Notes: generated by a model from the sequence alone, not told the origin. A DNA stretch of 57,518 bases from Candidatus Fermentibacter sp. (GCA_030373045.1 JAUCPW010000005.1:1-57518); one strand, 5' to 3'; positions 32,352 through 41,978 are shown, counted from the stretch's first letter. A program made the numbers and translations.

Positions 32352-33383
32352 CTATTCCCCCACTACCGCCACGGGGGCGTCGTGAGCCAGGGAGTAGTGT
32401 CCCCCGGTGATCACCTGCTCGCCCTCCGACACGCCTTCGACCACGGCGGTGAATCCCCTGCCCGAGCCGGCCGTGGTCACGTAGCGCCAGTCTGCCCTGC
32501 CGTCCACCACGGCGAAGACCATCTCGCGGCCGTCGCGCACCAGCACGGCCTCCGCGGGCACCAGGACCTGGTCGGGCACCTGGGAGGTCACGATCTCGAC
32601 CCTGGCGGTCGCGCCGGGCCTGAGGCCGGGGAGGGGCGGGAGATCGACGATCACGCCGCCGGAGCGCGTCGAGGGATCGATCGTGGGCGAGACGGAGCCG
32701 ACCGAGCCGACGAGGGTCGAGTCGCCCAGGGAGGGCACCGTCACGTATGCCCTGGCGCCCACCGTGCAGAGCGCGAGATCGCGCTCGTCCAGGTCTATCT
32801 CGGCCTGCAGCGCGGTCATGTCCACCACAGAACCCAGCACCGTGCCGGGATAGACCGTGACGCCCTCGCGCACCATGACGCCCGAAACCACGCCGTCGAA
32901 CCCCGCGGTCAGGGCCGCGTTGCCGTACTGCGTCCTGGCGCGCGCAAGGTCCGCCTCGGCCTGCAGGAGGCCGGTGGTGCTCCTGAGCATCTCGCTGCGC
33001 TCGTCGGTGATCTCGCCCGAGCTGTTCGCCACCTCGAAGTCGTAGACAGCCTGGGCGGACCTGTACCTGCTGAGGGCGTTCTGCAGGTCGGCGGCCTGCG
33101 CCCCTGCCACTATCCTGAACACGGTCTGCCCCCGCAGGACCGGGATGCCCTCCGCCTCCGGAGCCTGGGAGACCAGCCCCTGTATCTGGGAGACCATCTC
33201 CTGCGTCCTCGCCGAGCTGACCCTGCCGGTGGCCTCGACGACCTGGAAGAGGGTGTCGCGGGCCAGAGTGCAGGCCGTCACCGGGAGGGGTGACGGCTCC
33301 AGCGCCTCTGCCTCCTCCTCCTCCGCCTTCCCGCAGGCGCAGAGGAGGATCAGGGCGGCGAGCGGAACGTACAGATTCTTCAT
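32352..33383 (-). CDS. RND efflux membrane-fusion (adaptor) lipoprotein
   Basis: The 343-residue protein starts with a lipoprotein signal ending LLCAC, so the mature form is probably lipid-anchored at Cys17. The HlyD/AcrA plan is present: VVEATGRVSSART opens the beta-barrel, IQGLVSQAPEAEGIPVLRGQ the first half of the lipoyl domain, a helical hairpin follows at about 90-150, and LTAGFDGVVSGVMVREGVTV the second half. After these come QAEIDLDERDLALCTVG and VPAEAVLVRDG. It would link the two RND permeases to an outer-membrane channel, which is not in the window. ATG 33383 overlaps the permease stop as ATGA. Confidence 0.9.
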   Translation of the reverse strand: MKNLYVPLAALILLCACGKAEEEEAEALEPSPLPVTACTLARDTLFQVVEATGRVSSARTQEMVSQIQGLVSQAPEAEGIPVLRGQTVFRIVAGAQAADLQNALSRYRSAQAVYDFEVANSSGEITDERSEMLRSTTGLLQAEADLARARTQYGNAALTAGFDGVVSGVMVREGVTVYPGTVLGSVVDMTALQAEIDLDERDLALCTVGARAYVTVPSLGDSTLVGSVGSVSPTIDPSTRSGGVIVDLPPLPGLRPGATARVEIVTSQVPDQVLVPAEAVLVRDGREMVFAVVDGRADWRYVTTAGSGRGFTAVVEGVSEGEQVITGGHYSLAHDAPVAVVGE

Positions 33384-36300
33384 CTCGGGGTGGTTCCCTC
33401 CTTCGTTGTTATCTGTATCAGCGAGGGCAGTGCCACCAGGACCAGCAGGGTCGAGGTGACCATCCCCGCGACCACCGTGAAGGACAGGGTGCTCCAGAGG
33501 TCGTCCGATCCGGCGACAGGCCAGATGATCAGGGGCAGGAGCCCCGCTATCGTCGTGAGGCTCGTCTGGAGAACGGGGCGGAGCCTCTCACCGACCGCCC
33601 GGTCGAGGGCCTCCCGCGTGGAGATGCCGGCCTTCCGGTGCCGGAGGAAGCAGTCGACCAGCAGGATCGAGTTGTTGACGGCTATGCCCACGAGGAAGAC
33701 GCTGCCGACGTACGCCTGCGGCGTGAAGACCCTGTCGAAGGCCCAGAACCCGGCCACGACGCCGATGAGGGCCATCGGGATGACCGCCAGCACCCACAGG
33801 GGCGCGGTGAGTGATTCGTACAGCACCGCCGTGACGGCGAAGACCGCCAGGATCGCGACGAGGACCAGCAGGTTCAGGTCGGTGCCCGACTCCTCCTCGC
33901 GCAGCCACCTGGGGACCCACGTCGTGTCCTCGTAGACCCTGTAGCCGTCGGGAAGCTCGAGGCTCTCGAGGAGGGTCCTCCTGAACCTGGCCCCCATCCG
34001 CTCGGCCCCCATGAAGGTGTAGGCGACCGTCCTCAGGTACTCCCCCTCCTCGCGGTCTATGGAGCCCTGGACCGATGCCGTGTCAAGGGCCACGAGGTCG
34101 CCCAGCCTGACCGATCCGCCCCCGGCCGTCCTGATCCGGCTCTCGAGCACCTCGGCCAAGGCGGGGTTCCGTTCGCCGCCTATCCTCAGGCCCAGGTCGA
34201 GGCGTCTGTCCCCTATCTGCACCTCCCCGCCGTAGCCGCTCGGGAGGTTGTAGCGGAATGCCGCCAGGAGCTGCACCGGGTTGAGGCCGAGATCGGCCAG
34301 CTCCTGCCTGTCGAAGTCGATGGAGAGCTGCGACCTGTTGGCCGACATCCTGTTCCAGTCGATGTCCACGTCCGCTATCCTGGGATGCCTCCCCATCAGA
34401 GAGGCGATCGAGCGTGCGATGTTCCGCAGGCCCTCGTAGTCGTAGCCGCGCAGCTCGATGGTCTGCACCATCCCCGCGGAGGTCGTGGTGCGCCAGTAGC
34501 CCTCGGGGCTGATGCCCCCCGCGTAGATCTCCTGCACGCCGCCTACCGTGGATGCGTGGGCCATCACCTCGGCCTCGATGCGGAGGGCGAGGCCCGATTC
34601 GAGCGACGATTTCGAGCAGACCGAATAGACCACGGCCGTCTCACCCGTGACGTACGTCCGGGTGGACTCGATGCCTTCCCTGCCTGCGAGAAGGGCCTCG
34701 AAGCCCCGTGCCGAGCCGTCGACCACATCCTGCGGAGTGCCGGGGGGGAACTGCATGTAGACGGTGATGGTCTCGCGCTCGAACGAGAAGCCCCAGTCCC
34801 TCCCCTTGTCGATCTCCCTTATGAAGATCCACGCCGCGCCCAGAGTGAGGGCGATCACGCACGACATGGGCAGCCAGGGCCTGTGGTGCAGCCTCGTGAT
34901 CACCCGTGCCAGGACGACGTCCCATCGCCTCTGCCGTATCCAGCTCCCCTCCCGCCAGCGGCCCGCCAGGGACGGGACGAGGGTGAGGCAGACGATGTAG
35001 GACGAGACCAGCGTGGCGGCCATGGTGAAGGCGAACGGCCTGTAGTAGAGCCTCAGGATGCCCTCGCTCGCGAGCAGCGGGACGAAGGCGACGAGGGTCG
35101 TCAGGATTCCGCCCAGGATCGGGAGGGCAACCTCCTTCGCTCCCGTCGTGGCCGCCTCCAGGGGGGCCATGCCCTGCCTCCTGCGGTAGGCGACCGCCTC
35201 CATGACCACCACGGCCCCGTCTACGAGCAGGCCGAAGGCCACCGCCAGGGCGCTGAGGGTGAGCACGTTGACGGTGTAGCCCGCGAGGTAGACCGCCGTG
35301 ATCGAGAGCGAGGCGGAGAAGAGTATCGAGCTGAGTATGAGCACGTTGTTCCTGATGCCGGGGTTGAGCAGCAGCAGAACGGCCATGATCGCGGCCAGGC
35401 AGACCAGGCCCCTCCAGGAGAGGGCTGACAGGTCGTCCCTTATCTGCTCGGTGCCGTCCTCGATCAGCTCCAGCTCGACGCCTTCCGGCAGGGCGCCCCG
35501 TATCCCGTCCAGGCGGGCCATCACGCGGTCCGCCACGCGCACGGCGTTGCTGCCGGGGGTCCTGTCCACCCTTATCGTGATCTGGTCCAGGCCGTCGTAC
35601 CTGAAGATCGTGTACTGGTTCTCGTCGAACATGATCGAGATGTCGCGCGAGACGTCTCCGAGGGTGACGAACCGCCCGCCCCTGGAGGCCACTATCAGCT
35701 CTTCGAGGTCACCCAGGTCGCGGGGCACCGAGGTCATCCTGACCACGGCGTCGCGCCCGGTCGTGTCGGTGACGACCCCCGCGTTCCGGTCGGTGATCCC
35801 GGCGTCCAGCGCCATCATCACCTCGGCCAGGGTCAGGTCGAGCTCGCGCAGGGCGTCCGGGTCGATGTCTATGACCACCTGCTCGGCTCCGAGGCCCTGC
35901 ACCTCGACGGCTCCGACCTCGTCTATCCTCTCGAGGGCCGGCACTATCTCGTCCTCGGCGAGCCTCTTGAGGGCCTGACCGTCGCTCCCGGCCAGGGCGA
36001 AGACGAGGAACCCCTCGCTCTCGAGCTCCTGCGGGAGCACCGGCGTCACGCTCGAGGCCGACACCTCGGGGGGAAGGTCCTCCGACAGGAACGAAATGCG
36101 CTCCGTCAGCTCCATGGACGCCACGTCCATGTCCGTGCCCTTGCGGAACGAGATGGTCACGCTGCTGGCCCCGGACTCCGAGCTGGAGGAGATCTCCTCC
36201 ACGCCCTCGACCTGCCTGGCCACCTCCTCGATGGGCCTGGTGACCTCCTCGCACACCGCCTCCGGGTCGGCCCCGGGCCACGTCGTGAACACGCTGAGCT

Positions 36301-36424
36301 TGGGCAGCTCCGTGTCCGGGGTGCCCTCGATGGGTATGCGCGTGTAGGAGACCACGGCCAGGATCAGCAGGGCCGCGTAGACCACGGCCGTGCCGCGCGG
36401 CCGGGCGAGGATGGAGTCTATCAT
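33380..36424 (-). CDS. RND-family efflux permease (first of an adjacent pair)
   Basis: The 1014-residue RND transporter has twelve helices and two large periplasmic loops. It exports drugs, lipids or metals using the proton gradient. Helix 4 reads GLLVDGAVVVMEAV, keeping one of the two acidic relay residues of AcrB; the second is Gly. Helix 10 reads GIAVNNSILLVDC, where AcrB has the relay lysine. Porter-domain repeats RVDRTPGSNAVRVADRVM and TERISFLSEDLPPEV are visible. The gene is translationally linked to its adaptor and lies 19 bases after the second permease gene, a layout like heteromeric MdtBC or MuxBC pumps. Confidence 0.93.
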   Translation of the reverse strand: MIDSILARPRGTAVVYAALLILAVVSYTRIPIEGTPDTELPKLSVFTTWPGADPEAVCEEVTRPIEEVARQVEGVEEISSSSESGASSVTISFRKGTDMDVASMELTERISFLSEDLPPEVSASSVTPVLPQELESEGFLVFALAGSDGQALKRLAEDEIVPALERIDEVGAVEVQGLGAEQVVIDIDPDALRELDLTLAEVMMALDAGITDRNAGVVTDTTGRDAVVRMTSVPRDLGDLEELIVASRGGRFVTLGDVSRDISIMFDENQYTIFRYDGLDQITIRVDRTPGSNAVRVADRVMARLDGIRGALPEGVELELIEDGTEQIRDDLSALSWRGLVCLAAIMAVLLLLNPGIRNNVLILSSILFSASLSITAVYLAGYTVNVLTLSALAVAFGLLVDGAVVVMEAVAYRRRQGMAPLEAATTGAKEVALPILGGILTTLVAFVPLLASEGILRLYYRPFAFTMAATLVSSYIVCLTLVPSLAGRWREGSWIRQRRWDVVLARVITRLHHRPWLPMSCVIALTLGAAWIFIREIDKGRDWGFSFERETITVYMQFPPGTPQDVVDGSARGFEALLAGREGIESTRTYVTGETAVVYSVCSKSSLESGLALRIEAEVMAHASTVGGVQEIYAGGISPEGYWRTTTSAGMVQTIELRGYDYEGLRNIARSIASLMGRHPRIADVDIDWNRMSANRSQLSIDFDRQELADLGLNPVQLLAAFRYNLPSGYGGEVQIGDRRLDLGLRIGGERNPALAEVLESRIRTAGGGSVRLGDLVALDTASVQGSIDREEGEYLRTVAYTFMGAERMGARFRRTLLESLELPDGYRVYEDTTWVPRWLREEESGTDLNLLVLVAILAVFAVTAVLYESLTAPLWVLAVIPMALIGVVAGFWAFDRVFTPQAYVGSVFLVGIAVNNSILLVDCFLRHRKAGISTREALDRAVGERLRPVLQTSLTTIAGLLPLIIWPVAGSDDLWSTLSFTVVAGMVTSTLLVLVALPSLIQITTKEGTTPR

Positions 36425-36443
36425 CCGCGGGGGGCGGGCCGGA

Positions 36444-39434
36444 TCACGGCCGTCCGCCCCTGCCGTAGATCAGCTTGAAGGCCGCGGGCACCACGACGAG
36501 CGTGAGGAGCGTGGCCACCGTCATGCCTCCTATGACGGCGACGGCGAGCGGCTGGCGGAGGGTGCCCCCCGTCCCGATGCCGACGGCCATAGGCAGGAGG
36601 CCGAGGATCGTGGTCGTGCTGGTCATCAGCACCGGCCTGAGCCTGTCGCGCCCCGCCCCCACCACGGCGTCGGCGGGTTCGAGCCCCTCCCGCCTGAGCT
36701 GCCCGATCCTCTCGACGAGAAGGATGCCGTCGTTCACCACGATGCCCGAGAGTATCACCACTCCTATGCCCGACAGGGCGTTCCAGCCCTGCCCGGTCAG
36801 GAGCAGCGCGAGTACGACGCCTATGAGTCCCAGCGGCACGGTGAACATTATCACGAACGGCCCCTTGAACGACTCGAACTGGGCCGCCATGAGCACGTAG
36901 ACCAGGGCGGCGGCCAGGATCGCGGCCAGCAGGAGGCCCCGCGAGGTCCTGTCCATCTCCTCGACCTCGGGTCCGGTGCGGAGGGTGACGGGGGCCTGCC
37001 CGCCGAGACCCGCCGCATCGGCCGAAGCCCTGCCCGAGAGGCCCGCGAGATTGCCCGAGGACGAGCTGATGGAGAGCGAGACGGCCCTGTTGCCCTGGTA
37101 GTGCTCGACGTAGCCCGGGAGCTGGCGCCTCTCGACGTCCACGAGCCTCCCGAGAGGGACCAGGATGCCTCCGGCATCGGTCGCCCTCGCGAGGGCGTCC
37201 TCGAGGGGGATGCCCTCGCCCGTGTCGGACAGCACCAGCACGTCCACCCTCTCGTCCTGCCTGTAGTAGGTGGTGGCCTCGAGCCCCCTCGCCATGCTCT
37301 CGACCCAGTCGGAGACCTGTCCGGGATCGAGGCCCAGCAGCGACATCAGCTCGGCGTCGAACCTCAGCAGGATCTCGGGCCTTCCAGGCAGGTATCCGGT
37401 CTCGACCGACTGGACCCCCGGGTACCCGGCGACGAGCCCGGCGAGCGCCTGTGCCGATGCGAGGTCGGCCTCGAGGTCCTCTCCCTCGACGTATGCAGTG
37501 AAGCCCCCGCCCCCGCCGAGGATCTCTCCCAGCAGCGTCTCGTGCGGCGTGGCGGTGAGCGGGAAGATCTGTCCGAGAGCCCAGGCCGGGGGCAGGTCGC
37601 GCATCGCGCGCGAGGCCTCGCCGGGGCTCTCGTATGTTGCGGTCAGAAGAGCGTCCACTCCCTCCCTCGACCTCACGCCGGCCCTTCCGGAGACTGCGGT
37701 CGCCCCGGACCGCGACGCGAGATCCATGGCCCGTTCGGAGAACAGCACGAGGTCGTCCACCGGGGTGCCCTCGGGGGCGGAGAAGGAGAGGTCGATCTGC
37801 TCGACGGGGATGGACGGCAGGAGCTGCCTGGGCAGGAGGACCGCAGGAACCGCGGTGAGAACCGCGAGCAGCGCCGATGCGGCCACGACCCTGCCCGGAC
37901 GGGCGAAGGCGCGCCTCGCCAGCCCGGCGTACCAGTCCCTGAGCTTCGCGGTGGGGTCGCCCGAGGGCACCGATGGGTACCGGGCGGCGAGGAGGGGCAC
38001 GACGGTGACGGCCACGAGCAGGCTCGCCACGAGGGCGAAGCTCACGGCGAGGGCCTGGTCGCGGAAGAGCTGGCTGGTGACTCCCTCCAGGTATACGACA
38101 GGGAAGAAGACCACGAGGGTCGTCAGCGTGCTCGCGACGATCGCGCCGCCCACCTCGGACGTGCCCTTCACCGCCGCCTCGACGGGGCCGTCCCCCCTCT
38201 CGCGCCTCCTGTGGATGGCCTCGAGCACCACGATCGAGTTGTCGACGAGCAGGCCGGTGCCGAGGGCGAGCCCTCCGAGCGACATGATGTTGAGCGTGAT
38301 CCCGCTGAGGTAGAGGGCGAAGAGGGCCACCGCCACGCTCAGGGGGATGGATATGCCCATGATGACCGGGCTCCTCCACTCCCGCAGGAAGAGGAAGAGC
38401 ACGGCGAAGGCCAGGATCGAGCCCATGATCAGCGACTCGATGACCCCGTCGATGGACTCGGTGATGAACACGGCGTCGTCCTGGAGGACCTCGATCCTGA
38501 CGTCCGGGTAGCGCTCCCTCATCTCGTCGAGGACCTCGGCGACGCGCCCGGAGATGTCGACCGTGTTGCCCCCCGACATCTTGCGTATCCTGAGGATGAT
38601 GCAGCGCTCGCCGTCGGCGCCGGCCCACTCCGTGAGGGGCTTCTCGGCGAGCGACACCTCGGCTATGTCTCCCAGCACGATCGGCGACGAGCCCCTGAAG
38701 CCCACCACGGTGGCCTCGACGTCCTCGAGGCTCTCGAACTGGCCCTCGAGGGAGAGGAAGAACTCCTTCTGCCCCTCGCGCACGAGCCCGCCCGGGGTCC
38801 TGGCGTTGGCACCGGCCAGGGCGGCCGCGACGATCGTCGGGCTCACGCCCATCTCCTCCATCGCCCCGTCGCGCAGCCTCACGAAGACGGCGGCCTCGGC
38901 GCCGCCCTCCATCTCGCAGGCCGCCACCCCGTCCACCTGCTCGATCCTCGTGGTTATCACGCGCCTGACGAAGTCGGTGGTCTCGGTCCAGTCCCCCTCG
39001 CGCGAGACCAGGATCTCCATGAACGGGCGCCTCGAGGGGTCGTACTCCACGAGCGTGGGCCGGCCGGCCTGGTCGGGCAGCGACCATCCCGCAACGTCGA
39101 GCTTCTCGCGGACCTCGAGCCTGGCGTAGTCCATCCTGGTGCCCCAGCCGAACTCGAGCGTCACCCTGCTGCGGTCGCCGTAGGACCTGGACGTGTAGCT
39201 GCGGAGGCCCCTGACCCCCGCTATCGACTGCTCGATGGGATCGGTGACGAGGCGCTCGACCTCGTAGGGGCTGGAGGGGGGGTAGGTGGTCTCCACCGTG
39301 AGCCTGGGGTACTCGACCGACGGCAGCAGGTCGACCGGCGTCCTGAGGACGGCCACGGCCCCGAGCACCAGTATCACGACGGCGAAGACCGCGACGGCGA
39401 CCGGCCGTCTGACGGCCGAATCGGTGATCCTCAT
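36444..39434 (-). CDS. RND-family efflux permease (second of an adjacent pair)
   Basis: The 996-residue RND protein starts MRITDSAVRRPVAVAVFAVV, a typical cytosolic N-helix and first membrane segment. Helix 4 is LGTGLLVDNSIVVLEAIHRR, the D-N form usual in the HAE1 group, and helix 10 is GIVVNDGILLVERIGQLR. Periplasmic porter segments include RLTVETTYPPSSPYEVE and MSGGNTVDISGRVAEVLDEM. The opposite strand and another minus-strand frame also stay open for long stretches here, but only this frame has RND motifs. Transcribed first in the pump operon, it follows a zinc-ribbon membrane protein by 34 bases. Confidence 0.93.
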   Translation of the reverse strand: MRITDSAVRRPVAVAVFAVVILVLGAVAVLRTPVDLLPSVEYPRLTVETTYPPSSPYEVERLVTDPIEQSIAGVRGLRSYTSRSYGDRSRVTLEFGWGTRMDYARLEVREKLDVAGWSLPDQAGRPTLVEYDPSRRPFMEILVSREGDWTETTDFVRRVITTRIEQVDGVAACEMEGGAEAAVFVRLRDGAMEEMGVSPTIVAAALAGANARTPGGLVREGQKEFFLSLEGQFESLEDVEATVVGFRGSSPIVLGDIAEVSLAEKPLTEWAGADGERCIILRIRKMSGGNTVDISGRVAEVLDEMRERYPDVRIEVLQDDAVFITESIDGVIESLIMGSILAFAVLFLFLREWRSPVIMGISIPLSVAVALFALYLSGITLNIMSLGGLALGTGLLVDNSIVVLEAIHRRRERGDGPVEAAVKGTSEVGGAIVASTLTTLVVFFPVVYLEGVTSQLFRDQALAVSFALVASLLVAVTVVPLLAARYPSVPSGDPTAKLRDWYAGLARRAFARPGRVVAASALLAVLTAVPAVLLPRQLLPSIPVEQIDLSFSAPEGTPVDDLVLFSERAMDLASRSGATAVSGRAGVRSREGVDALLTATYESPGEASRAMRDLPPAWALGQIFPLTATPHETLLGEILGGGGGFTAYVEGEDLEADLASAQALAGLVAGYPGVQSVETGYLPGRPEILLRFDAELMSLLGLDPGQVSDWVESMARGLEATTYYRQDERVDVLVLSDTGEGIPLEDALARATDAGGILVPLGRLVDVERRQLPGYVEHYQGNRAVSLSISSSSGNLAGLSGRASADAAGLGGQAPVTLRTGPEVEEMDRTSRGLLLAAILAAALVYVLMAAQFESFKGPFVIMFTVPLGLIGVVLALLLTGQGWNALSGIGVVILSGIVVNDGILLVERIGQLRREGLEPADAVVGAGRDRLRPVLMTSTTTILGLLPMAVGIGTGGTLRQPLAVAVIGGMTVATLLTLVVVPAAFKLIYGRGGRP

Positions 39435-39468
39435 CGGCGACCGCCTTCTCCGGGAGTCTCCGGGTTCT

Positions 39469-40524
39469 CTACTTCCTGCCGCTTGCCAGGGAGACGATCG
39501 TGTAGACGACCGCGATGCCGATCAGGCCGAGGCCGGCCAGGCCGACGCCCGTGTGGTTCGTCCCGAATCCCGCGGCCGCCACGATCCCGCCCAGGATGCC
39601 GAAGAAGAGGTCGAAGTTGAGCACCTTGGCACTCTTGCCGACGGGGTATTCGGCGGCCACCACCGCGCCCGAGGCGGCGTTGACCAGCACCCTGTAGTCC
39701 CTGCCGCCGTACCCGTACACGATCTCCCACATGGGGAGGTAGACGAGCTCGGTGCCCTGGACGGTTACAGTGGTGTCGCAGTCGGTGATCTTCGTGGCCT
39801 TGCCGCTCGCCTTGGCGTCGTGCGCCTGGATGATCCTGGCCTTGGCCGTCTCCTCGGCGCGCGCCTGCACTATCTGCCCGTTGACGATCCTGAGGCCGGA
39901 GTCGGTGATGCCGTCGAGGCTGAAGGGCGTCTTGCCCTCGAGGAGGTTCGCGTTGGGTGATGTCTTCGAGCCCATCCCGAAGGAGAAGAAGAACTTCCGC
40001 CAGTCGGGGAACAGGCACTTCTGCCCGGGTTCCAGGAACTTCAGGCCCCAGTACTCGGCCTCGTCCTCGCGGGCGTAGACCGGCCAGGTGTAGTTGTCGC
40101 TGAAGCGGCCGTCGGCCGGCTCCCAGTACTCCTCCGTGCGCCTCTGCTGGCCGGAGCCCACGGTGCGCGACCTGCGGTTCATGCCCCGCCACGAGGTCGA
40201 CGCGAAGGACTTCACGATCCAGTAGGGCAGCACGCGGCCCGAGACCGACTTCAGGTCCGCCGCGTCGCCGAGGCCCCTGGGCTTCAGCCTGCCCTCTGAG
40301 AGCCAGGTGCGCGCCGTCTTCACGGCCGCGTTCTCGTCCAGCTTCGGCCTGATGATGGAATGCGACTGGATCGTCACGATCTGGTCGAACCCCGCGAGCA
40401 TCGTGGCGGATCCGCAGTGCTCGCACGTGAGCACCGACTCCCCCTCGACGTACCCTATCGGGGCGCCGCAGTTGGAACAGTTCAGGGTCTTGTTCTCGGA
40501 AAGCGCCGTACCGGTCTCGGCCAT
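39469..40524 (-). CDS. Zinc-ribbon membrane protein
   Basis: The 351-residue protein begins with a two-knuckle zinc ribbon, CSNCGAPIGYVEGES at 16-30 then CEHCGS. A soluble region rich in Trp and Tyr follows (VLPYWIVKSFASTSWRG, KFFFSFGMGSKTSPN, LPMWEIVYGYGGRDYRVLVNA). The end has two membrane helices, ILGGIVAAAGFG and VGLAGLGLIGIAVVY. It has no signal peptide, so the ribbon lies in the cytosol. Similar zinc-ribbon/TM proteins occur in many uncultured bacteria without known function. It is likely the first gene of the RND operon and could regulate or stabilise the pump (inference). Upstream, TAGAAT at 40594-40599 is a possible minus-strand -10 with a poor -35. Confidence 0.7.
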   Translation of the reverse strand: MAETGTALSENKTLNCSNCGAPIGYVEGESVLTCEHCGSATMLAGFDQIVTIQSHSIIRPKLDENAAVKTARTWLSEGRLKPRGLGDAADLKSVSGRVLPYWIVKSFASTSWRGMNRRSRTVGSGQQRRTEEYWEPADGRFSDNYTWPVYAREDEAEYWGLKFLEPGQKCLFPDWRKFFFSFGMGSKTSPNANLLEGKTPFSLDGITDSGLRIVNGQIVQARAEETAKARIIQAHDAKASGKATKITDCDTTVTVQGTELVYLPMWEIVYGYGGRDYRVLVNAASGAVVAAEYPVGKSAKVLNFDLFFGILGGIVAAAGFGTNHTGVGLAGLGLIGIAVVYTIVSLASGRK

Positions 40525-40754
40525 CTCTGCTCCCCTCCGGGTTGGGTCTGGCGGACTGGCGTGCGGCAGGGCCGCGGAGGATGCGATGCGCCTATTCTAT
40601 CAGACCGGGGGAGCTCATGGCCAGAGGAGTCGGCTGACATCATGCAAGGGAGCTTCCGCGGTTCACCGGGGATCTCATCCGAGTGAGTACGCCTGGGCCC
40701 TCTCGCGGCCTGCCCTGCCGGTTCTTCTCCTGCAGGCCGGCCGCTGTCGGCCCT

Positions 40755-40809
40755 GCTCATTTCCGACGGCTCGGAAATGAGCGAGGGGCCGCGGTCGCCC
40801 GCGGCCCCT
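40755..40809. terminator. Two adjacent perfect hairpins after the porin gene
   Basis: Within the 302-base gap 40525-40826, GCTCATTTCCGA (40755-40766) pairs with TCGGAAATGAGC (40771-40782) around a four-base loop. Directly next to it, AGGGGCCGCGG (40784-40794) pairs with CCGCGGCCCCT (40799-40809), also with a four-base loop. The GC-rich stem lies 18 bases after the porin stop on the minus strand, so it likely ends or protects that transcript; the second may serve termination or be a binding site. There is no T-tract. The remainder of the gap shows only a possible -10 (TAGAAT, 40594-40599, minus strand) for the zinc-ribbon gene. Confidence 0.65.
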
Positions 40810-40826
40810 CCACGATGTACCGATTT

Positions 40827-41870
40827 CTAGAAGGCCATCACCCAGTCGAGGATGATGTCGGTGTAGCCGTCGACGCCCTCGGCCTGGAAGCTGTAGTTGC
40901 GGGCGCCGAGCTGCAGCGTGTTGTGCGAGCCCATGTGGAAGTTGGCGCAGAAGTCGATGGCGCCGTAGTTGTCCTCAGGGTCGTCGGCGCCCTCGGGGAG
41001 CGCGGTCGCCGGGCTGATCTGCTCGTAGCGGATCATGGGGGTGATGGCGGTGATCATGTCGCCCTGGAGGCCGAACGTGGCGCCGCCGGCGACGGTCATG
41101 ACCGTCTGGTCGTTGTACTCGTAGCCGTCGGCCTCATCGACCGCGTCACCGAGCATCAGGTACTCGCCGGTGAAGTGCAGGTCGATCGTCTCGGTGGCGG
41201 GGTACCCGACCAGGCCGTAGACGTCGATGCCGGTGCCGCTGACGGTCTCGTCTTCCTCGGCCTCGGAGTCCTCCGTGTGCATGCCCAGGGCCGCGCCGAT
41301 GGTGATCCACTCGGCCGGCATGACGGTGCCGTGGACGGTGAACTGCTTGTTGCTGTCGGTCTCCTCGGTGTCGACCACGCCGTTGGTGTAGGCCGCGTCG
41401 AGGGTGAACATGTCGAAGTCGCCCAGGAGCATCAGGCCGATGTCCCTCTTGCCGTAGTCGGAGAATATCCCGACGCCGGAGCTTGTGTAGAGGGGCCTGT
41501 CGGGGAACAGCATGGCGGTGGTGGGCTCGAGGTAGCCCCAGCCGAACATCCTCTTGAACTGCCCGCCGCGGATGCTGAAGCCGTCAGCCGGGGTCATGTT
41601 CAGGTAGGCGTCGGTCAGGACCACGCTGTTGTCGTTCGCGTCGAGGCCGAGCTCGGCCTTGGCGGACAGCATGTCGTTCAGGGTCGGGGTCCAGGCGATG
41701 TCGCCGTCTGTGGAGAAGCCCATGTCGGGATCGGCGTCTTCCTCGCCCCAGACGTCGAGGCGGAAGATGCCGTAGCCGTTGAACTTCCACATGTCGGCGC
41801 CGCCGGTCGTGAACTCGGCCGCGAACGCGCAGACCGTCACCAGGGTGAGCAGAACTAGAGCGGTTCTCAT
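40827..41870 (-). CDS. Outer-membrane porin-like beta-barrel protein
   Basis: The 347-residue protein has a signal peptide (MRTALVLLTLVTVCAFA). The rest alternates amphipathic beta strands with Asp/Glu-rich loops (MWKFNGYGIFRLDVWGEEDADPD, IRGGQFKRMFGWGYLEPTTAML, MFTLDAAYTNGVVDTEE). It ends in a strand closed by Phe (IILDWVMAF), the recognition end for outer-membrane insertion. The GGQFKRMFGW segment recalls phosphate-selective (OprP/O) porins. ATG 41870 has a GGAGGGG site eight bases before it, and the transcript seems to end at the double hairpin 40755-40809. Selectivity cannot be read from sequence. Confidence 0.82.
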   Translation of the reverse strand: MRTALVLLTLVTVCAFAAEFTTGGADMWKFNGYGIFRLDVWGEEDADPDMGFSTDGDIAWTPTLNDMLSAKAELGLDANDNSVVLTDAYLNMTPADGFSIRGGQFKRMFGWGYLEPTTAMLFPDRPLYTSSGVGIFSDYGKRDIGLMLLGDFDMFTLDAAYTNGVVDTEETDSNKQFTVHGTVMPAEWITIGAALGMHTEDSEAEEDETVSGTGIDVYGLVGYPATETIDLHFTGEYLMLGDAVDEADGYEYNDQTVMTVAGGATFGLQGDMITAITPMIRYEQISPATALPEGADDPEDNYGAIDFCANFHMGSHNTLQLGARNYSFQAEGVDGYTDIILDWVMAF

Positions 41871-41978
41871 CGATTTCCCCTCCGTGGGAAGAATTGTCCG
41901 CTTCCTCCGGTGCATTGCATCCCGGAGAATGAAAGAACATATAGCCCATGACAAAAAAAGCAAAGCCCCCGGGGGGTA
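41871..41978. promoter_or_regulatory. Divergent promoter region of porin and prepilin peptidase genes
   Basis: This 108-base stretch is clearly more AT-rich than its surroundings, with a T/A run and TATATG/CATATA at 41938-41943 readable on both strands. A minus-strand pair TTGCTT-16-TATGTT could serve the porin. No pair on the plus strand is convincing. Confidence 0.35.

Noticed and set aside
36421-39087. Second long minus-strand frame of nearly 900 codons in the same region
   Set aside because: It is Arg/Gly/Pro-rich and low in complexity, and it overlaps the real RND gene in another frame. It has no start context.
36390-39620. Very long open frame (over 1000 codons) on the plus strand, opposite the RND gene
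   Set aside because: It is a high-GC shadow rich in His, Glu, Arg and Asp, with no domain motif. The minus-strand frame 39434-36444 carries clear RND motifs.
41960-41977. GCCCCCGGGGGG before the prepilin peptidase as a terminator
   Set aside because: It is a palindrome without a loop and directly precedes a start codon, so a terminator role is unlikely.
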